NCBI RefSeq assembly: GCF_037996645.1 | Contig: NZ_JBBMXV010000006.1 | Coordinates: 124,001-188,000, forward strand | Direction of reading: 5' to 3' | DNA length: 64,000 bases | DNA from: Halalkalicoccus tibetensis | Lineage (GTDB): Archaea; Halobacteriota; Halobacteria; Halobacteriales; Halalkalicoccaceae | Shown: one piece after another, positions 45,436 to 54,429 of the stretch | Position numbering within the stretch: position 1 is the stretch's first letter | How the letters are laid out: every line of letters begins with the position of its first letter | Made by a program: the position numbers and the translations under genes | The notes under the pieces: model-generated | What the model was told of the DNA's origin: nothing | Database searches by the model: none | The model's input: the letters and a program-made list of their open reading frames with translations, nothing else

Positions 45436-46197
45436 TCAGATTATGAGTATTTGAGACTCGCTTGTTACCACCAAGTAAATGATAATAAATTGAACTGCAT
45501 TGAACAACCCATGGATCATTGAGGGGACAACAAGATTTTCACTATACTCATAGCTCACTCCAAGAATAACGCTCAAGAGAACATAAGTAATGAGCGTCGG
45601 AAAGAGTCCTTCACCACTGAGTGAGCCGACATGAGCAATGGAAAAGATCACGCTTGCAATAGTGATTCCAATAATAGTTCCAAAACGAATTCGAAGTAAC
45701 TGCTGAATAACACCACGAAAGAGGAGCTCCTCACCAGGGCCGACAAGGAGAATCGACAATGGAACGAGTATGAGGAGGAGTTCAGGATTCTGCATGCCAC
45801 GTTCAACGAGACCGTGATCAGCCGACTGAATACCAAACGCCGTCTGGACGATTTGAACTCCGACTAGCACGACAAATAGCGAGACTAACCCACTGATGAT
45901 CGCAAGTAGGTCACGGAAGTCTGGTATCGATACCATGAGCAAATCCATTCCCTCATTACGAGTCAGTAGATAGAACAGTGCGACTGAACCAAAGCCAAGA
46001 CCTTGGAGTGCAAGAACATTGATAACGATCAGCAGGACCGACTGTTCGAAAACGTCAACTCCGAAGACACTGAGAATACCAATGCCAACAGAGGTTAGCA
46101 CTGCGCCGAGAAGGAATCCCGCAATCGCAATGAGGAGCACGGTTACAAGCGTGATAACGGAATTCTGGAGGGTCAGATTCATTGTTCGAGATCTCAT
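45436..46197 (-). CDS. CPBP intramembrane metalloprotease
   Basis: A 253-residue protein with about seven or eight membrane segments and the Abi/CPBP (Rce1-like) motifs: EELLFRGVIQQLL, then FSIAHVG, then HGLFNAVQF. Members process prenylated or signal peptides, or confer immunity to bacteriocins. It converges on the ABC permease with only 5 bp between stops, which suggests a functional module but no shared transcript. Confidence 0.92.
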   Translation of the reverse strand: MRSRTMNLTLQNSVITLVTVLLIAIAGFLLGAVLTSVGIGILSVFGVDVFEQSVLLIVINVLALQGLGFGSVALFYLLTRNEGMDLLMVSIPDFRDLLAIISGLVSLFVVLVGVQIVQTAFGIQSADHGLVERGMQNPELLLILVPLSILLVGPGEELLFRGVIQQLLRIRFGTIIGITIASVIFSIAHVGSLSGEGLFPTLITYVLLSVILGVSYEYSENLVVPSMIHGLFNAVQFIIIYLVVTSESQILII

Positions 46198-46371
46198 TGT
46201 TAGGTAGTAAGACTACTATGCCTTTTTCGCTGTTGTTTGAACGCAACATACAATTATACGACACTCAAAGAATAAACAAACTAAATACGGAACTAGAAGA
46301 AGCAAGTCGCTACATACAGGTTGTCCAGAGAATGCCCGCCTTGAGAATCATAACAACTATGTGTAGTGGAT

Positions 46372-47055
46372 ATGACTTTTTCTCCTTCCATGAAGCAGGA
46401 ACTGGGCCTACTCGCTCGAGAGATATCGTTGCCGTATTATGACGATGCTCTACCAGCACACGATAAGTTTCATGCGCAACGAGTCCATGACTTGGCAATT
46501 CGGTTAGCAAATGACCATAAGACGACTGTTGACAGAGATGTTCTTTCTGCAGCAACCTGGTTACATGATATTGGTCGACCACGAGAACGGAGGGGTCTAA
46601 TTGATGATCACGACAAATGGGCTGCAAGAAAAGCTGGGCAGCTTTTAAAGGCTGAAGGAGCCACATCTGATCAAACTGAAGCCGTCAAGCACTGCATCAA
46701 AGCACACAGCATTCGGCCGAGTTCTCCAGAGCCTGAGTCCCTTGAGGCACAATTACTCTTTGATGCAGACAAGCTGGAAGCTGCTGGTGCCCGTGGTATC
46801 ATTCGTCTGGCTTGCATTATTGGCGAGAGGTCGGGCAGAACAGGGGAAAAGTACGCAATAATCGATGACTCATCCGTTTCTGAATCGGCTACCTCGGATA
46901 CCCCAGATATCGAGTTACTAAGAGACTGGGCAAGGGAACGCCTGGATCTCCTGTACACGCGACCAGGTCGTCGACTTGGAACATCCCGATGGAACTTTAT
47001 GAACGAATTCTTCTCTCAATTTGAGAGAGAAATCGGGATAGAAGGCGAGAGATAA
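46372..47055 (+). CDS. HD-domain phosphohydrolase
   Basis: A 227-residue protein from the ATG at 46372. HD-domain metal residues are visible: HDKFHAQRVHDLA (H), WLHDIGR (HD), then KHCIKAHS (H) and FDADKLEAAGARGI (D). This matches the YedJ/uncharacterised HD hydrolase group acting on nucleotides or small phosphates. Full length. Confidence 0.9.
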   Translation: MTFSPSMKQELGLLAREISLPYYDDALPAHDKFHAQRVHDLAIRLANDHKTTVDRDVLSAATWLHDIGRPRERRGLIDDHDKWAARKAGQLLKAEGATSDQTEAVKHCIKAHSIRPSSPEPESLEAQLLFDADKLEAAGARGIIRLACIIGERSGRTGEKYAIIDDSSVSESATSDTPDIELLRDWARERLDLLYTRPGRRLGTSRWNFMNEFFSQFEREIGIEGER

Positions 47056-47179
47056 GTCATCCAAGTGATTGTGATTGCTACATTTGCATTTCTACAGAAC
47101 GGTTGTCTCACCGATTAACGTGCCCACCTAATAGGATTTCAACAGAGCCACTCATCCCTCTTAATCGTCTTCAGGACTC

Positions 47180-47425
47180 ATCGGAGCGCACACCTCTCGG
47201 TGTGGAACTCCGAGCGCTCTACGTCCCTGAGTCAGAGCGACCCGCGGCCGCAGTCCTCACACCGGTAGTACGCGCGCCACCTTGCTTCGGGGGCTCGAGG
47301 TGCGGGCCAGTAATGAGCGTCTCGTCATTCCAGAGGAATCCGAAATTCCCGGTGAGACCACATTCGAGATGGACCCACCGGAGACAGCTGACGTCAGTGG
47401 TGAGTGATATCCCCGAATCCTAATC
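47180..47425 (-). pseudogene. Decayed zinc-finger gene remnant, copy B
   Basis: The minus strand reads DVSCLRWVHLECGLTGNFGF, LWNDETLITGPHLEPPKQGGA, then one frame over YYRCEDCGRGSL and a stop. Copy A at 24,262-24,400 shows the same GPHLE.P.QGGA / Y.CE..G..SL core. At least one frameshift and one stop separate the parts, so no product is expected. The parent was probably a small four-cysteine protein. Confidence 0.5.
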
Positions 47426-47440
47426 CCCGCGAGAGCGGAT

Positions 47441-47789
47441 CAGATCTCTAACGGGACACGACTCCACTCCCACGAATGTAGTTGCTCGTACGGTACGATT
47501 ACTAGTGGGTACGTCCCGTGAACGGCTGGTGACGGCTTTAGCCAAGGACCCTTCTGGAAGGTTCCATTCCCGACAACGGTTGACCATGGAGATACCGCTC
47601 GCCTCTGTTAATAATTATCATACATGTTATCATTTCTGCCGATAAGAACTGCAGAAGAACCCGCTGTATGCGTATTTTCGCTGTTTTCTCTGAGTGAGAG
47701 GATCAACTCAGATGCCTATAGCACGTGAGTAGTCTCCACTTGAGTGGATCTCAAGTAGTATCCCGTTGGTGCTTGACTGGGACGGGCGG
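47441..47789. other. Non-coding stretch beside the PIN toxin
   Basis: No coding frame is supported. The GC-rich half (47,460-47,610) is rich in short inverted repeats and may be part of a mobile-element end; the remainder is AT-rich. Confidence 0.35.
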
Positions 47790-48314
47790 CTACAGGTCGT
47801 CTCGCTGCTGTTGCAGCGTGGATTTCGCACGTGCAACATAGGTGTTTGCTGACCAGCTACGCGCGTTGCTCATCTCGTCCAAGAATGCCTCGGCAGCATC
47901 CGCGGTGAGCATGTCGTTTCGAACGAGTGCTGTAAGAATGACCGGTGTCGTTACGAGGCGTGTATCCACCAACGATGCATGCACCAGCGCTAGTCGGTTG
48001 AACTCGTCGCAGAGCAGTTGGAGTGCATCTATCTTGTTCGCCAATGTGACTGCTGCGTTCTCTCCATCGTCAAGCGGAAACGTCTCGTCAAGTTCGACAC
48101 TGCGAACATCGAACGCAGCCTGACGGTCAAGGATGGCCTGTGCTGCTTTCCCTGAGGTATCGTTATAGGAGGCCGTCTCTGTAAGTTCGTCGATGACCTG
48201 CTTGGGGAGGATAACGTCGTGTGAGTCACGTAGTAGGTCAAGTGGATTCGGAGTGGTATCCGCCACGGTTCCCAAACCAACGAGGGCAGACGTATCGGCG
48301 ATGATGCGTCCCAT
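47790..48314 (-). CDS. PIN-domain toxin-like nuclease
   Basis: A 174-residue PIN protein. Acidic residues expected at the metal site: D7 (IIADTSAL), E43 (VIDELTE), D82/D83-E85 (LDDGENAAVTLA) and D103 (LLCDEFNR). PIN toxins cleave RNA. Its ATG immediately follows the antitoxin stop, the usual operon order of antitoxin then toxin. Confidence 0.85.
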   Translation of the reverse strand: MGRIIADTSALVGLGTVADTTPNPLDLLRDSHDVILPKQVIDELTETASYNDTSGKAAQAILDRQAAFDVRSVELDETFPLDDGENAAVTLANKIDALQLLCDEFNRLALVHASLVDTRLVTTPVILTALVRNDMLTADAAEAFLDEMSNARSWSANTYVARAKSTLQQQRDDL

Positions 48315-48635
48315 CTATCCGTCGGCCAACTCCTCCACCACGTCGTCAACGAACGCCTCGCTCAGTTGTTGTTTCAGGAGACGAAAGTTCGCTGCCTCCT
48401 CATGACCGACGAGGGCTTTCAATTCGTCGAAGGTGATGTTGTCATCGTAGTACGCCTCCGCGATCTCCTGCTTCATCTCGTCAGAGTGGGCCGCGTCCCG
48501 CAGGTACTCCTGAAGGGCAGAGATAAGAATATCCGTCCGATCCGTCTCGAATACCGCTGCGAGGGTATCGGCCCGATCGACCAATCCTTGGGGTGCACGG
48601 AACTGAACGCGCTTTTTCTCCCCTTCGGAGCTCAT
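48315..48635 (-). CDS. Antitoxin of the PIN toxin (ribbon-helix-helix-like)
   Basis: A 106-residue protein from the ATG at 48635. The N-terminus (KKRVQFRAPQGLVDRADTLAAVFETDRTDILISALQEYL) fits a ribbon-helix-helix DNA-binding domain; the C-terminal ~55 residues likely wrap the toxin. The frame extends 32 codons further up, but that part is translated from the transposon right end and is unlikely to belong. Confidence 0.85.
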   Translation of the reverse strand: MSSEGEKKRVQFRAPQGLVDRADTLAAVFETDRTDILISALQEYLRDAAHSDEMKQEIAEAYYDDNITFDELKALVGHEEAANFRLLKQQLSEAFVDDVVEELADG

Positions 48636-48694
48636 GTGTGTACAGTGTGAGCGCAGCGGTAAAACACTTGCCTCGCACAGCTCACCGAGACCTG

Positions 48695-48764
48695 TGACAT
48701 CCTCCCCGCGGTAAACGGCAGGGCTTCCCACACAGTGGGAATACCAGACAAGCTGGTAAGGTTT
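48695..48764 (-). other. Hairpin-rich right end of an IS200/IS605-type element
   Basis: Directly after the TnpB stop, three stem-loops line up: ACCAG-ACAAG-CTGGT (48744-48758), TTCCCAC-ACA-GTGGGAA (48726-48742), and CCCCGC/GCAGGG-type pairing ending at about 48,704 (one G-T pair). A GC-rich terminal hairpin and the following AGGATGTC are typical of haloarchaeal TnpB element ends, where the 3' part also forms the omega RNA scaffold. Confidence 0.55.
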
Positions 48765-49100
48765 TAAGACTCATACGCCCCAAGCGTCATTTGCGTAGGT
48801 GCGCTCGGCTTGGGTGGTCTTTCGGCGGTGTCACTACCGCTCCCATTCCGAGGCGAGTCATAGTATTCTGATTTCCAAGGAACACTCTCTCCCCACGGGT
48901 TAACCCGTTGAGCGATGCTTGCGGCGGCACTCATATCCGCCTGGAACGTCGAAACGTGACACTCCCCGTTAGTACAACGGAACTCCGCTTGCGAAGCCCG
49001 CTTTCCGAGGTGATTGCACTCGTGACGCGTCTGCCTTGTGTAGGCGGGATTGACGTATTCGACCGGGATATCGACGTCCGTCGCTTTGTCCTCAATATTT
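48765..49100 (-). pseudogene. TnpB (IS200/IS605) C-terminal remnant
   Basis: The minus strand reads DVDIPVEYVNPAYT, TRQTRHECNHLGKRASQAEF, RCTNGECHVSTFQADMSAAA, SIAQRVNPWGESVPWKSE to a TAA at 48765. This is the zinc-ribbon and final RuvC part of haloarchaeal TnpB, though the first ribbon Cys is Arg (TRQTRHEC for TSQTCHEC). An in-frame stop precedes it near 49,100; sequence further upstream is too decayed to follow. The nuclease is dead. Confidence 0.8.
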
Positions 49101-49481
49101 CATCCTCTGTGGTTTCGTAGAATATCCTCGAGGTGGTCGTCACTTGAGTCCATCCACGTGCCCACCGTATCCGTTGACGTACCAGCGCTCGAAACGTAGC
49201 GGGATCGGACTCTCGCGAAACCATCCTCGTAGTATGGGAGTGAAAGCTCTCGGGCAAGGGGTCCTAATCTGGGAGGCATTACGACGAGAAAGCTTCGTGA
49301 ATCGCTTAGTAATTATGAAGGTCGTGAGTCAATGAATGGTTTTTTTATCGTGTATCCCCAAAAGGAGTCTGCTGTTGTCCTGCGTCTAAACAAGGCCCTA
49401 TGTCACTGTTAGGTGGTTCATGAACACCGAGGAATTTCGATGCCGAGAGTCTATATTGATCTCTTTATTTAACCGCATAAT

Positions 49482-49742
49482 ATGATCGAGAGTCAGGAGC
49501 GTAATGTACGTCGAGATGGTATACTGTTCCTTCTTGGTATTGTTGGGTTACTCGTTATCGAGACTTCAATAGCGGGATTGGAAGTCTTGACTGAAGACGG
49601 GATATTTCATCAATTTCTGCTTGGTATCTCTATCGGCGTTTTGATCTCTGGAATTATTCGAGTTGCTAACAGATCAATTATAATATTGGCCGTAGTATTG
49701 GGTTCTGCGTTAGCTTTGACAGCAGTTCTTGATCTTCTCTGA
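49482..49742 (+). CDS. Small membrane protein
   Basis: An 86-residue protein with three hydrophobic segments (FLLGIVGLLVIETSIAGL, FLLGISIGVLISGII, IIILAVVLGSALALTAVL). The N-terminus is charged (QERNVRRDG). Possibly single and monocistronic. No family recognised. Confidence 0.65.
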   Translation: MIESQERNVRRDGILFLLGIVGLLVIETSIAGLEVLTEDGIFHQFLLGISIGVLISGIIRVANRSIIILAVVLGSALALTAVLDLL

Positions 49743-49774
49743 GAGATAATTCACTCTACACCAATTCCCTGTAT

Positions 49775-50060
49775 CTACTGATTAGAGTGATCGGGCAAGG
49801 TTGTGTGAAACGGGTGACGGGGAGTTCTTGAAATTGTTTCCACCAGTACAGTGGAGGGACGACAGCGCCGTACTTGCGTTTGAGGCGGTAGACTCCTCAC
49901 AGGGTCTAACGACGACCTAGCGAATGTACCCTTTTGGGAACTACTCTTCTGTGTCAGCGACAAGGGTGTGACCGTGATCAATACTGACCCATGAGAGTGT
50001 CAGCTCGGAATAGAAACTGCTGAGGTGATACTTGTCTTGATTATCGAGGACGACCTCTCA
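49775..50060 (-). pseudogene. Possible transposase or gene remnant
   Basis: The minus strand gives YRLKRKYGAVVPPLYWWKQF, a segment reminiscent of the end of haloarchaeal transposases, preceded in another frame by DNQDKYHLSSFYSELTLSW and stops. Fragmented and without start. The remainder to 50261 shows nothing clear. Confidence 0.25.
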
Positions 50061-50261
50061 ATTCAGTCTGCGATAATTGAATGTCGGCTACTCCGTTCGA
50101 AATCCAGTATACGATCGTGATATGTTTTCTACCCAGAGAGTGATTGATGTTCCTGTAAGAACAGTACGTTCGCGTGGTCCCTGTCCATCGTGGAGTTCCT
50201 CCAAAGCCTCACAAGAGCGTCGGCCCAAATTACTGGGTAAATTACTCTCTGATTAGTCTTG

Positions 50262-50984
50262 CTAAGGATCCCCCCTCAACGGGCGAGTGAAACGAGTGAG
50301 GAGAGAAGAAAGATAGCATCGCCATCGACTGTCTTGTTCAATAACTGTCGGAAGCTCGCGCAGCGACGATAGCTGGTAGGTGGGCGTTCGGTCGATCTCA
50401 GACCCATCACGGGAAAGGTATGCCGAATCGACGCCCGCATTGTCAGCAGCGTCGATGTCGACGGATTGGTCGCCGACGTATAGCACTCGATCAGGTTCTA
50501 CATTGAGAGTGACCATTGCTGCTTCGAGGTTGTACGGGTTCGGCTTTCGGCGTTTAAATCCAGTTGGCGTGAGTGGACAACCATGAATCGTCTCGAAATG
50601 ACGAGCGATCCCGAACTGCTGGAGCGTCATCGAAACGATACTTGGGTGGTTGTCGCTGACGACGCCACACGATGGTGAGAGCGAGACGAGCGCGGAGACG
50701 TCCTCGTAGGCTGACCGCATTCCTACCTTAATCTCCTTGCGCTGGGTGCGGATCGCCTCCTTTGCCGCCTGTCCACAGAACCGGTTCGTATCAATGCCGA
50801 GTTGCCGACACCGCCTTGAGATCGCCTCGAGGTTCCCCGCGAAAAAAGCTGATACCTCTTCTTTAGATGGTCGAGAGAGGTCGAAGGAATCGTATACTCG
50901 TCTAAGTGCCTCGTAAAAGGCTTCCAACGACGGTGGCTCAACAAGAACACCATCGAAGTCGAACAGGACGGCATCGTATTTCAT
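50262..50984 (-). CDS. HAD-family hydrolase
   Basis: A 240-residue phosphatase-like protein. Motif I LFDFDGVLV (nucleophile Asp and acid/base Asp at 9/11), motif II VVSDNH (Ser/Asp region), motif III with KRRKPNP (Lys), motif IV VGDQSVDIDAADNAG. The cap between motifs I and II is helical (C1 type), as in phosphoglycolate-phosphatase-like enzymes. Substrate unknown. Confidence 0.92.
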   Translation of the reverse strand: MKYDAVLFDFDGVLVEPPSLEAFYEALRRVYDSFDLSRPSKEEVSAFFAGNLEAISRRCRQLGIDTNRFCGQAAKEAIRTQRKEIKVGMRSAYEDVSALVSLSPSCGVVSDNHPSIVSMTLQQFGIARHFETIHGCPLTPTGFKRRKPNPYNLEAAMVTLNVEPDRVLYVGDQSVDIDAADNAGVDSAYLSRDGSEIDRTPTYQLSSLRELPTVIEQDSRWRCYLSSLLTRFTRPLRGDP

Positions 50985-51442
50985 TTATGACTGCCATCTG
51001 GAAGACAAATGAATATAAATCTGTTTCTCTCCTAACCATTCAGATGCTGGACAGGTGACATACCCCATCCTGAAGGTAAGTGGATACCGGCCGTTGATTG
51101 CAATCCAATTTACTATCTCTTGCACAGCAAGCTAAAATTCAGACTTCTTATACCGCACTATTAGCAGCTCTATTGGAACCCTACACTCACGACACACATC
51201 GATACCCACTCTCCTCCGAACTACAGCAGACCAATATTCAATGACATCACGAAACAAAAATGAGATCCATCTCGAACTCCGTGAGAATATTCACTCTCTA
51301 TCACAGATCGACCCTCACTATTCTGGAGCCCACTTTCTCTCTCAAATAGCTGAACCGGTTACATACAGATCAAATAGATTCGGTGGAAAAGAGGGAAATC
51401 CGAGTCGACTGCCTACCCTAGCGTTGAAAAGGAGTCCAGTGA
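50985..51442. other. Intergenic region, nothing recognised
   Basis: AT-rich DNA between the HAD gene and the cis-prenyltransferase. A 71-codon plus-strand frame from 51241 overlaps the prenyltransferase end and is not convincing. Confidence 0.4.
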
Positions 51443-52375
51443 TTAGTCCGTTGTAGTCTCGGCTGAGTCTGTTGTTGCAGGGTTGTTCTTGTCTGATCGT
51501 TCTGAAACAGGCAGTGAGTGTTGGAACTGCGTGGCAATTGCACGTGCTTTAGGCAGCTCTTGGGTTTTTAATGAATGAAGCAGAGCAAGAGCACGACGGG
51601 CACGTGTTCTCTTCCAAGAGTTTTGCCGATGTTCATAGGTTCGAATTCCCCTCAGGAAGTCCTTTTTCGAGAATTCTGGCCAGTATGGGGTAGAAAAGAA
51701 TACTGCTGCCTCGTTTCCATTTGCATGCCATGGAAGGAAGTTGGAGGTACGTTCCCCACCTCCCGTTCTAATGATAAGATCCACATCTCGGATTGGTCTC
51801 TCGTAGAGTTTGTTTTCAATCATCCCAATATCAATCGCTTCTGGTCTAATATCGCCAGCTTCAACATCTTCAGCAATATTTCGCGCAGCTTTGAGAAGTT
51901 GTGAACGGCCGCCATATGCTAGTGCAATATTGAGAACAAACTGATTATAATCTTGGGTCTGAGTTGTAGTGTAAGTAATTGCATTTTGAACCCGTTCCGG
52001 AAGGCGATTAATTGCACCGATTACACGAATTTGTACTTCCTTCTCATGAACCTGTTCCGAATCAGCAAATTCGCGGAGCTTTTCACAGAGAAGGTCAAAT
52101 AATGGCTCATTCTCTTTATCCGGCCGCTTGAAGTTCTCGGTCGAAAATGTATATAGAGTTAATTCTTTGATCCCTATCTGGTAACACCATTCAAGGACCT
52201 GTTCTGTTGTCTGTACACCCGCACGATGTCCTTGATGCGCCTCATCACCTTGTTGGCGAGCGTAGCGGCGATTTCCATCTTGGATTACAGCAACATGGGT
52301 GGGAGTACCTGTAACTTCCTCAGAAAGCAACCGCTCATAAATCGAATTTACTTGGTCCCAAAGCCACTTGTTCAT
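51443..52375 (-). CDS. uppS: cis-Prenyltransferase (undecaprenyl/polyprenyl diphosphate synthase)
   Basis: A 310-residue enzyme that extends prenyl diphosphates with cis-added isoprene units, giving dolichol-type carriers for archaeal N-glycosylation. Motifs: HVAVIQDGNRRYA (catalytic Asp in DGNRR), GHRAG, LTLYTFSTENFKRP, LNIALAYGGR, and DVDLIIRTGGGERTSNFLPW. The C-terminal ~40 residues are a variable Ser/Thr tail. Full length. It ends close to a pair of membrane-protein genes. Confidence 0.95.
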   Translation of the reverse strand: MNKWLWDQVNSIYERLLSEEVTGTPTHVAVIQDGNRRYARQQGDEAHQGHRAGVQTTEQVLEWCYQIGIKELTLYTFSTENFKRPDKENEPLFDLLCEKLREFADSEQVHEKEVQIRVIGAINRLPERVQNAITYTTTQTQDYNQFVLNIALAYGGRSQLLKAARNIAEDVEAGDIRPEAIDIGMIENKLYERPIRDVDLIIRTGGGERTSNFLPWHANGNEAAVFFSTPYWPEFSKKDFLRGIRTYEHRQNSWKRTRARRALALLHSLKTQELPKARAIATQFQHSLPVSERSDKNNPATTDSAETTTD

Positions 52376-52404
52376 TGAATGCTATTGGAAATGTTACGTG
52401 CTCC

Positions 52405-53247
52405 TCAATCACTACTGGCTGATAGCGCGTCTGTACTATCATTTCTCTGTTGAGTCTCCTCTGCAGTAAGCTCCTTATAGAAGCCGACAGAGTAGACAGC
52501 AAACACTGCTCCAAAGAGCACCGTTAGAAAAACGGTACCACTCGTTCCGAGAAGAACGGGGACGAGGTCCGGAGTTGATGCAGCACCACCTGTTGCAGCT
52601 GTTGGAAGCATGAACTGCATGAGAACACTATAGATTCCACCAATTACGGCCCCGCTTCCGAAAACCAAGATTCCATAGCCGATAGCAGCAGTAATATTAG
52701 ACCGAACCACCTGAACACTCCGAGTTAGACCACCAATAGCTCCCTCGTGTTCAATAACGATCGCGTGAGCATAGAATTGAAGCGCCAAAAGAAGGCCAAG
52801 AAACGCAACGACAAATACTAGACTAGTAACGGCAATGAGACCCAATGCGAGAAGGCCATCAACCATCGTACCAACAGCAAAGAAGCCGATGAAAAAGACG
52901 ATAACCACGACAATTCCAAACCCAGCACTGATAGCAAATACTATAAGATAGGCTATCAAGACAGAGATGTAATTTTTCTTCGAATGACTCCAAAACCGGC
53001 TTAGAGAGGTCTGTCTGTTTTGAGTAGCATCATCAGCCATACCTAGTGTGCCAGCGTAGAATAGGGGAGTAAGGAATAGAAAAACACCCATAAACAATAG
53101 CGAAAAGATGAGCGAAAGCATTGGGTCTAACACTTCAATGTACATTTGTGGAATCTGTAGAAGTGCAAAGAGAGCGATTGGAATAAACAGTACTGGCTGT
53201 TCTCGAAGCACTTCCGGCACGCGCCGAAGTGGGGCAATTACTGCCAT
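52405..53247 (-). CDS. Multi-pass membrane protein (DUF7847-like)
   Basis: A 280-residue protein with about six hydrophobic segments and the pattern seen in haloarchaeal proteins related to the glycerophosphodiesterase membrane domain: VLREQPVLFIPIALFALLQIP at the start, ...ARSVQVVRSN-like stretch before the last segments. It starts 29 bp upstream of uppS on the same strand. A similar protein lies at 54430. Possible role in lipid or carrier handling is speculation. Confidence 0.7.
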   Translation of the reverse strand: MAVIAPLRRVPEVLREQPVLFIPIALFALLQIPQMYIEVLDPMLSLIFSLLFMGVFLFLTPLFYAGTLGMADDATQNRQTSLSRFWSHSKKNYISVLIAYLIVFAISAGFGIVVVIVFFIGFFAVGTMVDGLLALGLIAVTSLVFVVAFLGLLLALQFYAHAIVIEHEGAIGGLTRSVQVVRSNITAAIGYGILVFGSGAVIGGIYSVLMQFMLPTAATGGAASTPDLVPVLLGTSGTVFLTVLFGAVFAVYSVGFYKELTAEETQQRNDSTDALSASSD

Positions 53248-53587
53248 ATTAGATGGCTGTCAGGAGGTACTGTATAATAGAGCCCTCTTTTCAGCCATAG
53301 AAAAAAGCGTCAGCAACCGCCTCTCCTGCTAGAAAACAGAGGATCTCATATACTACCAGTTCAAATCCTAAAATAGGGAAGTGGTCTATTGCGCTCGGAG
53401 GACCATGAGTGCCAAGGAGGGTGTCAGAGGCACGGCCGCCTCAGCTGAGTCCTTAGCAGCTATATCATGATCCAGATAGTAAGTAATACTTGTCCGTATT
53501 TTCTGAAGCTGAAAATTCGTCTGTATAGTTATCTGTGTTGACTTCTCGACCGACAAAGAGCACCTCTGAGCTGCAATCCTACTCTCT
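53248..53587. other. Intergenic region, nothing recognised
   Basis: 340 bp without coding frame. The first part should hold the promoter for the membrane gene on its left. Confidence 0.4.
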
Positions 53588-53905
53588 TCACTGCATATAC
53601 AGAGAGTAGAGAATACATCCTAGCCCTATAATCTCAGCACAGCGGCTTAGAATTGGCAGCATATATGCGAATGCAAATGAGCCTAACGAAAGGAAATCGC
53701 CAGCAATCGTAAACATCACTGACAACAAGAACGGTGCAATCGTTACCAATGCCAATCCAATTGCTAGATACAGCATTGGACGACTATTATGCCGTCGATA
53801 GCCTCGGTAAGCCTGAAAAACGATAATAAATCCCATTATCATTGCAAGAAGCGTTAATGCAAGGGTGAAAAGATACGCAGCGAGAACGGTCAATTCGCTG
53901 CTCAT
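53588..53905 (-). CDS. Membrane protein paired with a winged-helix regulator
   Basis: A 105-residue protein with three hydrophobic helices (about 5-30, 45-65, 75-100). It starts at the ATG at 53905, overlapping the regulator stop by 3 bp (ATGA). Small membrane proteins coupled to an ArsR-like regulator recur in haloarchaea; the pair might sense a membrane signal. Confidence 0.7.
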   Translation of the reverse strand: MSSELTVLAAYLFTLALTLLAMIMGFIIVFQAYRGYRRHNSRPMLYLAIGLALVTIAPFLLSVMFTIAGDFLSLGSFAFAYMLPILSRCAEIIGLGCILYSLYMQ

Positions 53906-54252
53906 CGGATATCCTCCCAAATATCTGTGAAGCGATCAGCTGGATCAGGTTTCTCTTTTGTCGTCATCGTTACATTCAGGGCTCCATCTGCAAGTTCGAC
54001 TGTGACTCTTTCTAAACGGGCCTCATAGATACTGTAGTGACGGCCTTCATTCTGGAATTCAGTCTGCTCAACGAGTAAGTCACATTCAAGCAACCGGTCA
54101 ATCCGTCTATAGATGGTAGGAAGTGAAGCATCACAGACATCGCCGAGTGCTTTTGCGGACATCGGTTGTTCACTTGTCTTTGTGAGGATCGTTCGCGCAT
54201 ACTCATCGTCGAGTAGTGCGAATAGCTTCTCCGAAGGCGGATCCTCACTCAC
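53902..54252 (-). CDS. ArsR-like winged-helix regulator
   Basis: A 116-residue protein. Residues of about 8-70 form the winged helix (LFALLDDEYARTILTKTSEQ, MSAKALGDVCDASLPTIYRRIDRLLE, DLLVEQT); the C-terminal part is beta-rich (HYSIYEARLERVTVELADGALNVTM) and probably mediates dimerisation. Followed with overlap by a three-helix membrane protein. Confidence 0.85.
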   Translation of the reverse strand: MSEDPPSEKLFALLDDEYARTILTKTSEQPMSAKALGDVCDASLPTIYRRIDRLLECDLLVEQTEFQNEGRHYSIYEARLERVTVELADGALNVTMTTKEKPDPADRFTDIWEDIR

Positions 54253-54429
54253 GAATATTGTATCAACTCAGATGCTAGTAAATAGACCCCTCGACTTTCC
54301 ACGCCTGTAAAAACACCTTATCTTTATCAACCCCTGCCTCAGGAGTATCTATTATGGTCAGTACGCAGAACAACACAGCGCCTATAGCATTATCTTAGAA
54401 ATAGCCAATAGATATCATAAACATCGTAC

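Noticed and set aside
47103-47423. A 106-codon plus-strand frame
   Set aside because: It is the antisense of the decayed zinc-ribbon remnant and has no family-like composition.
51241-51456. A 71-codon plus-strand frame
   Set aside because: It overlaps the end of the cis-prenyltransferase, has no motif and unlikely composition.
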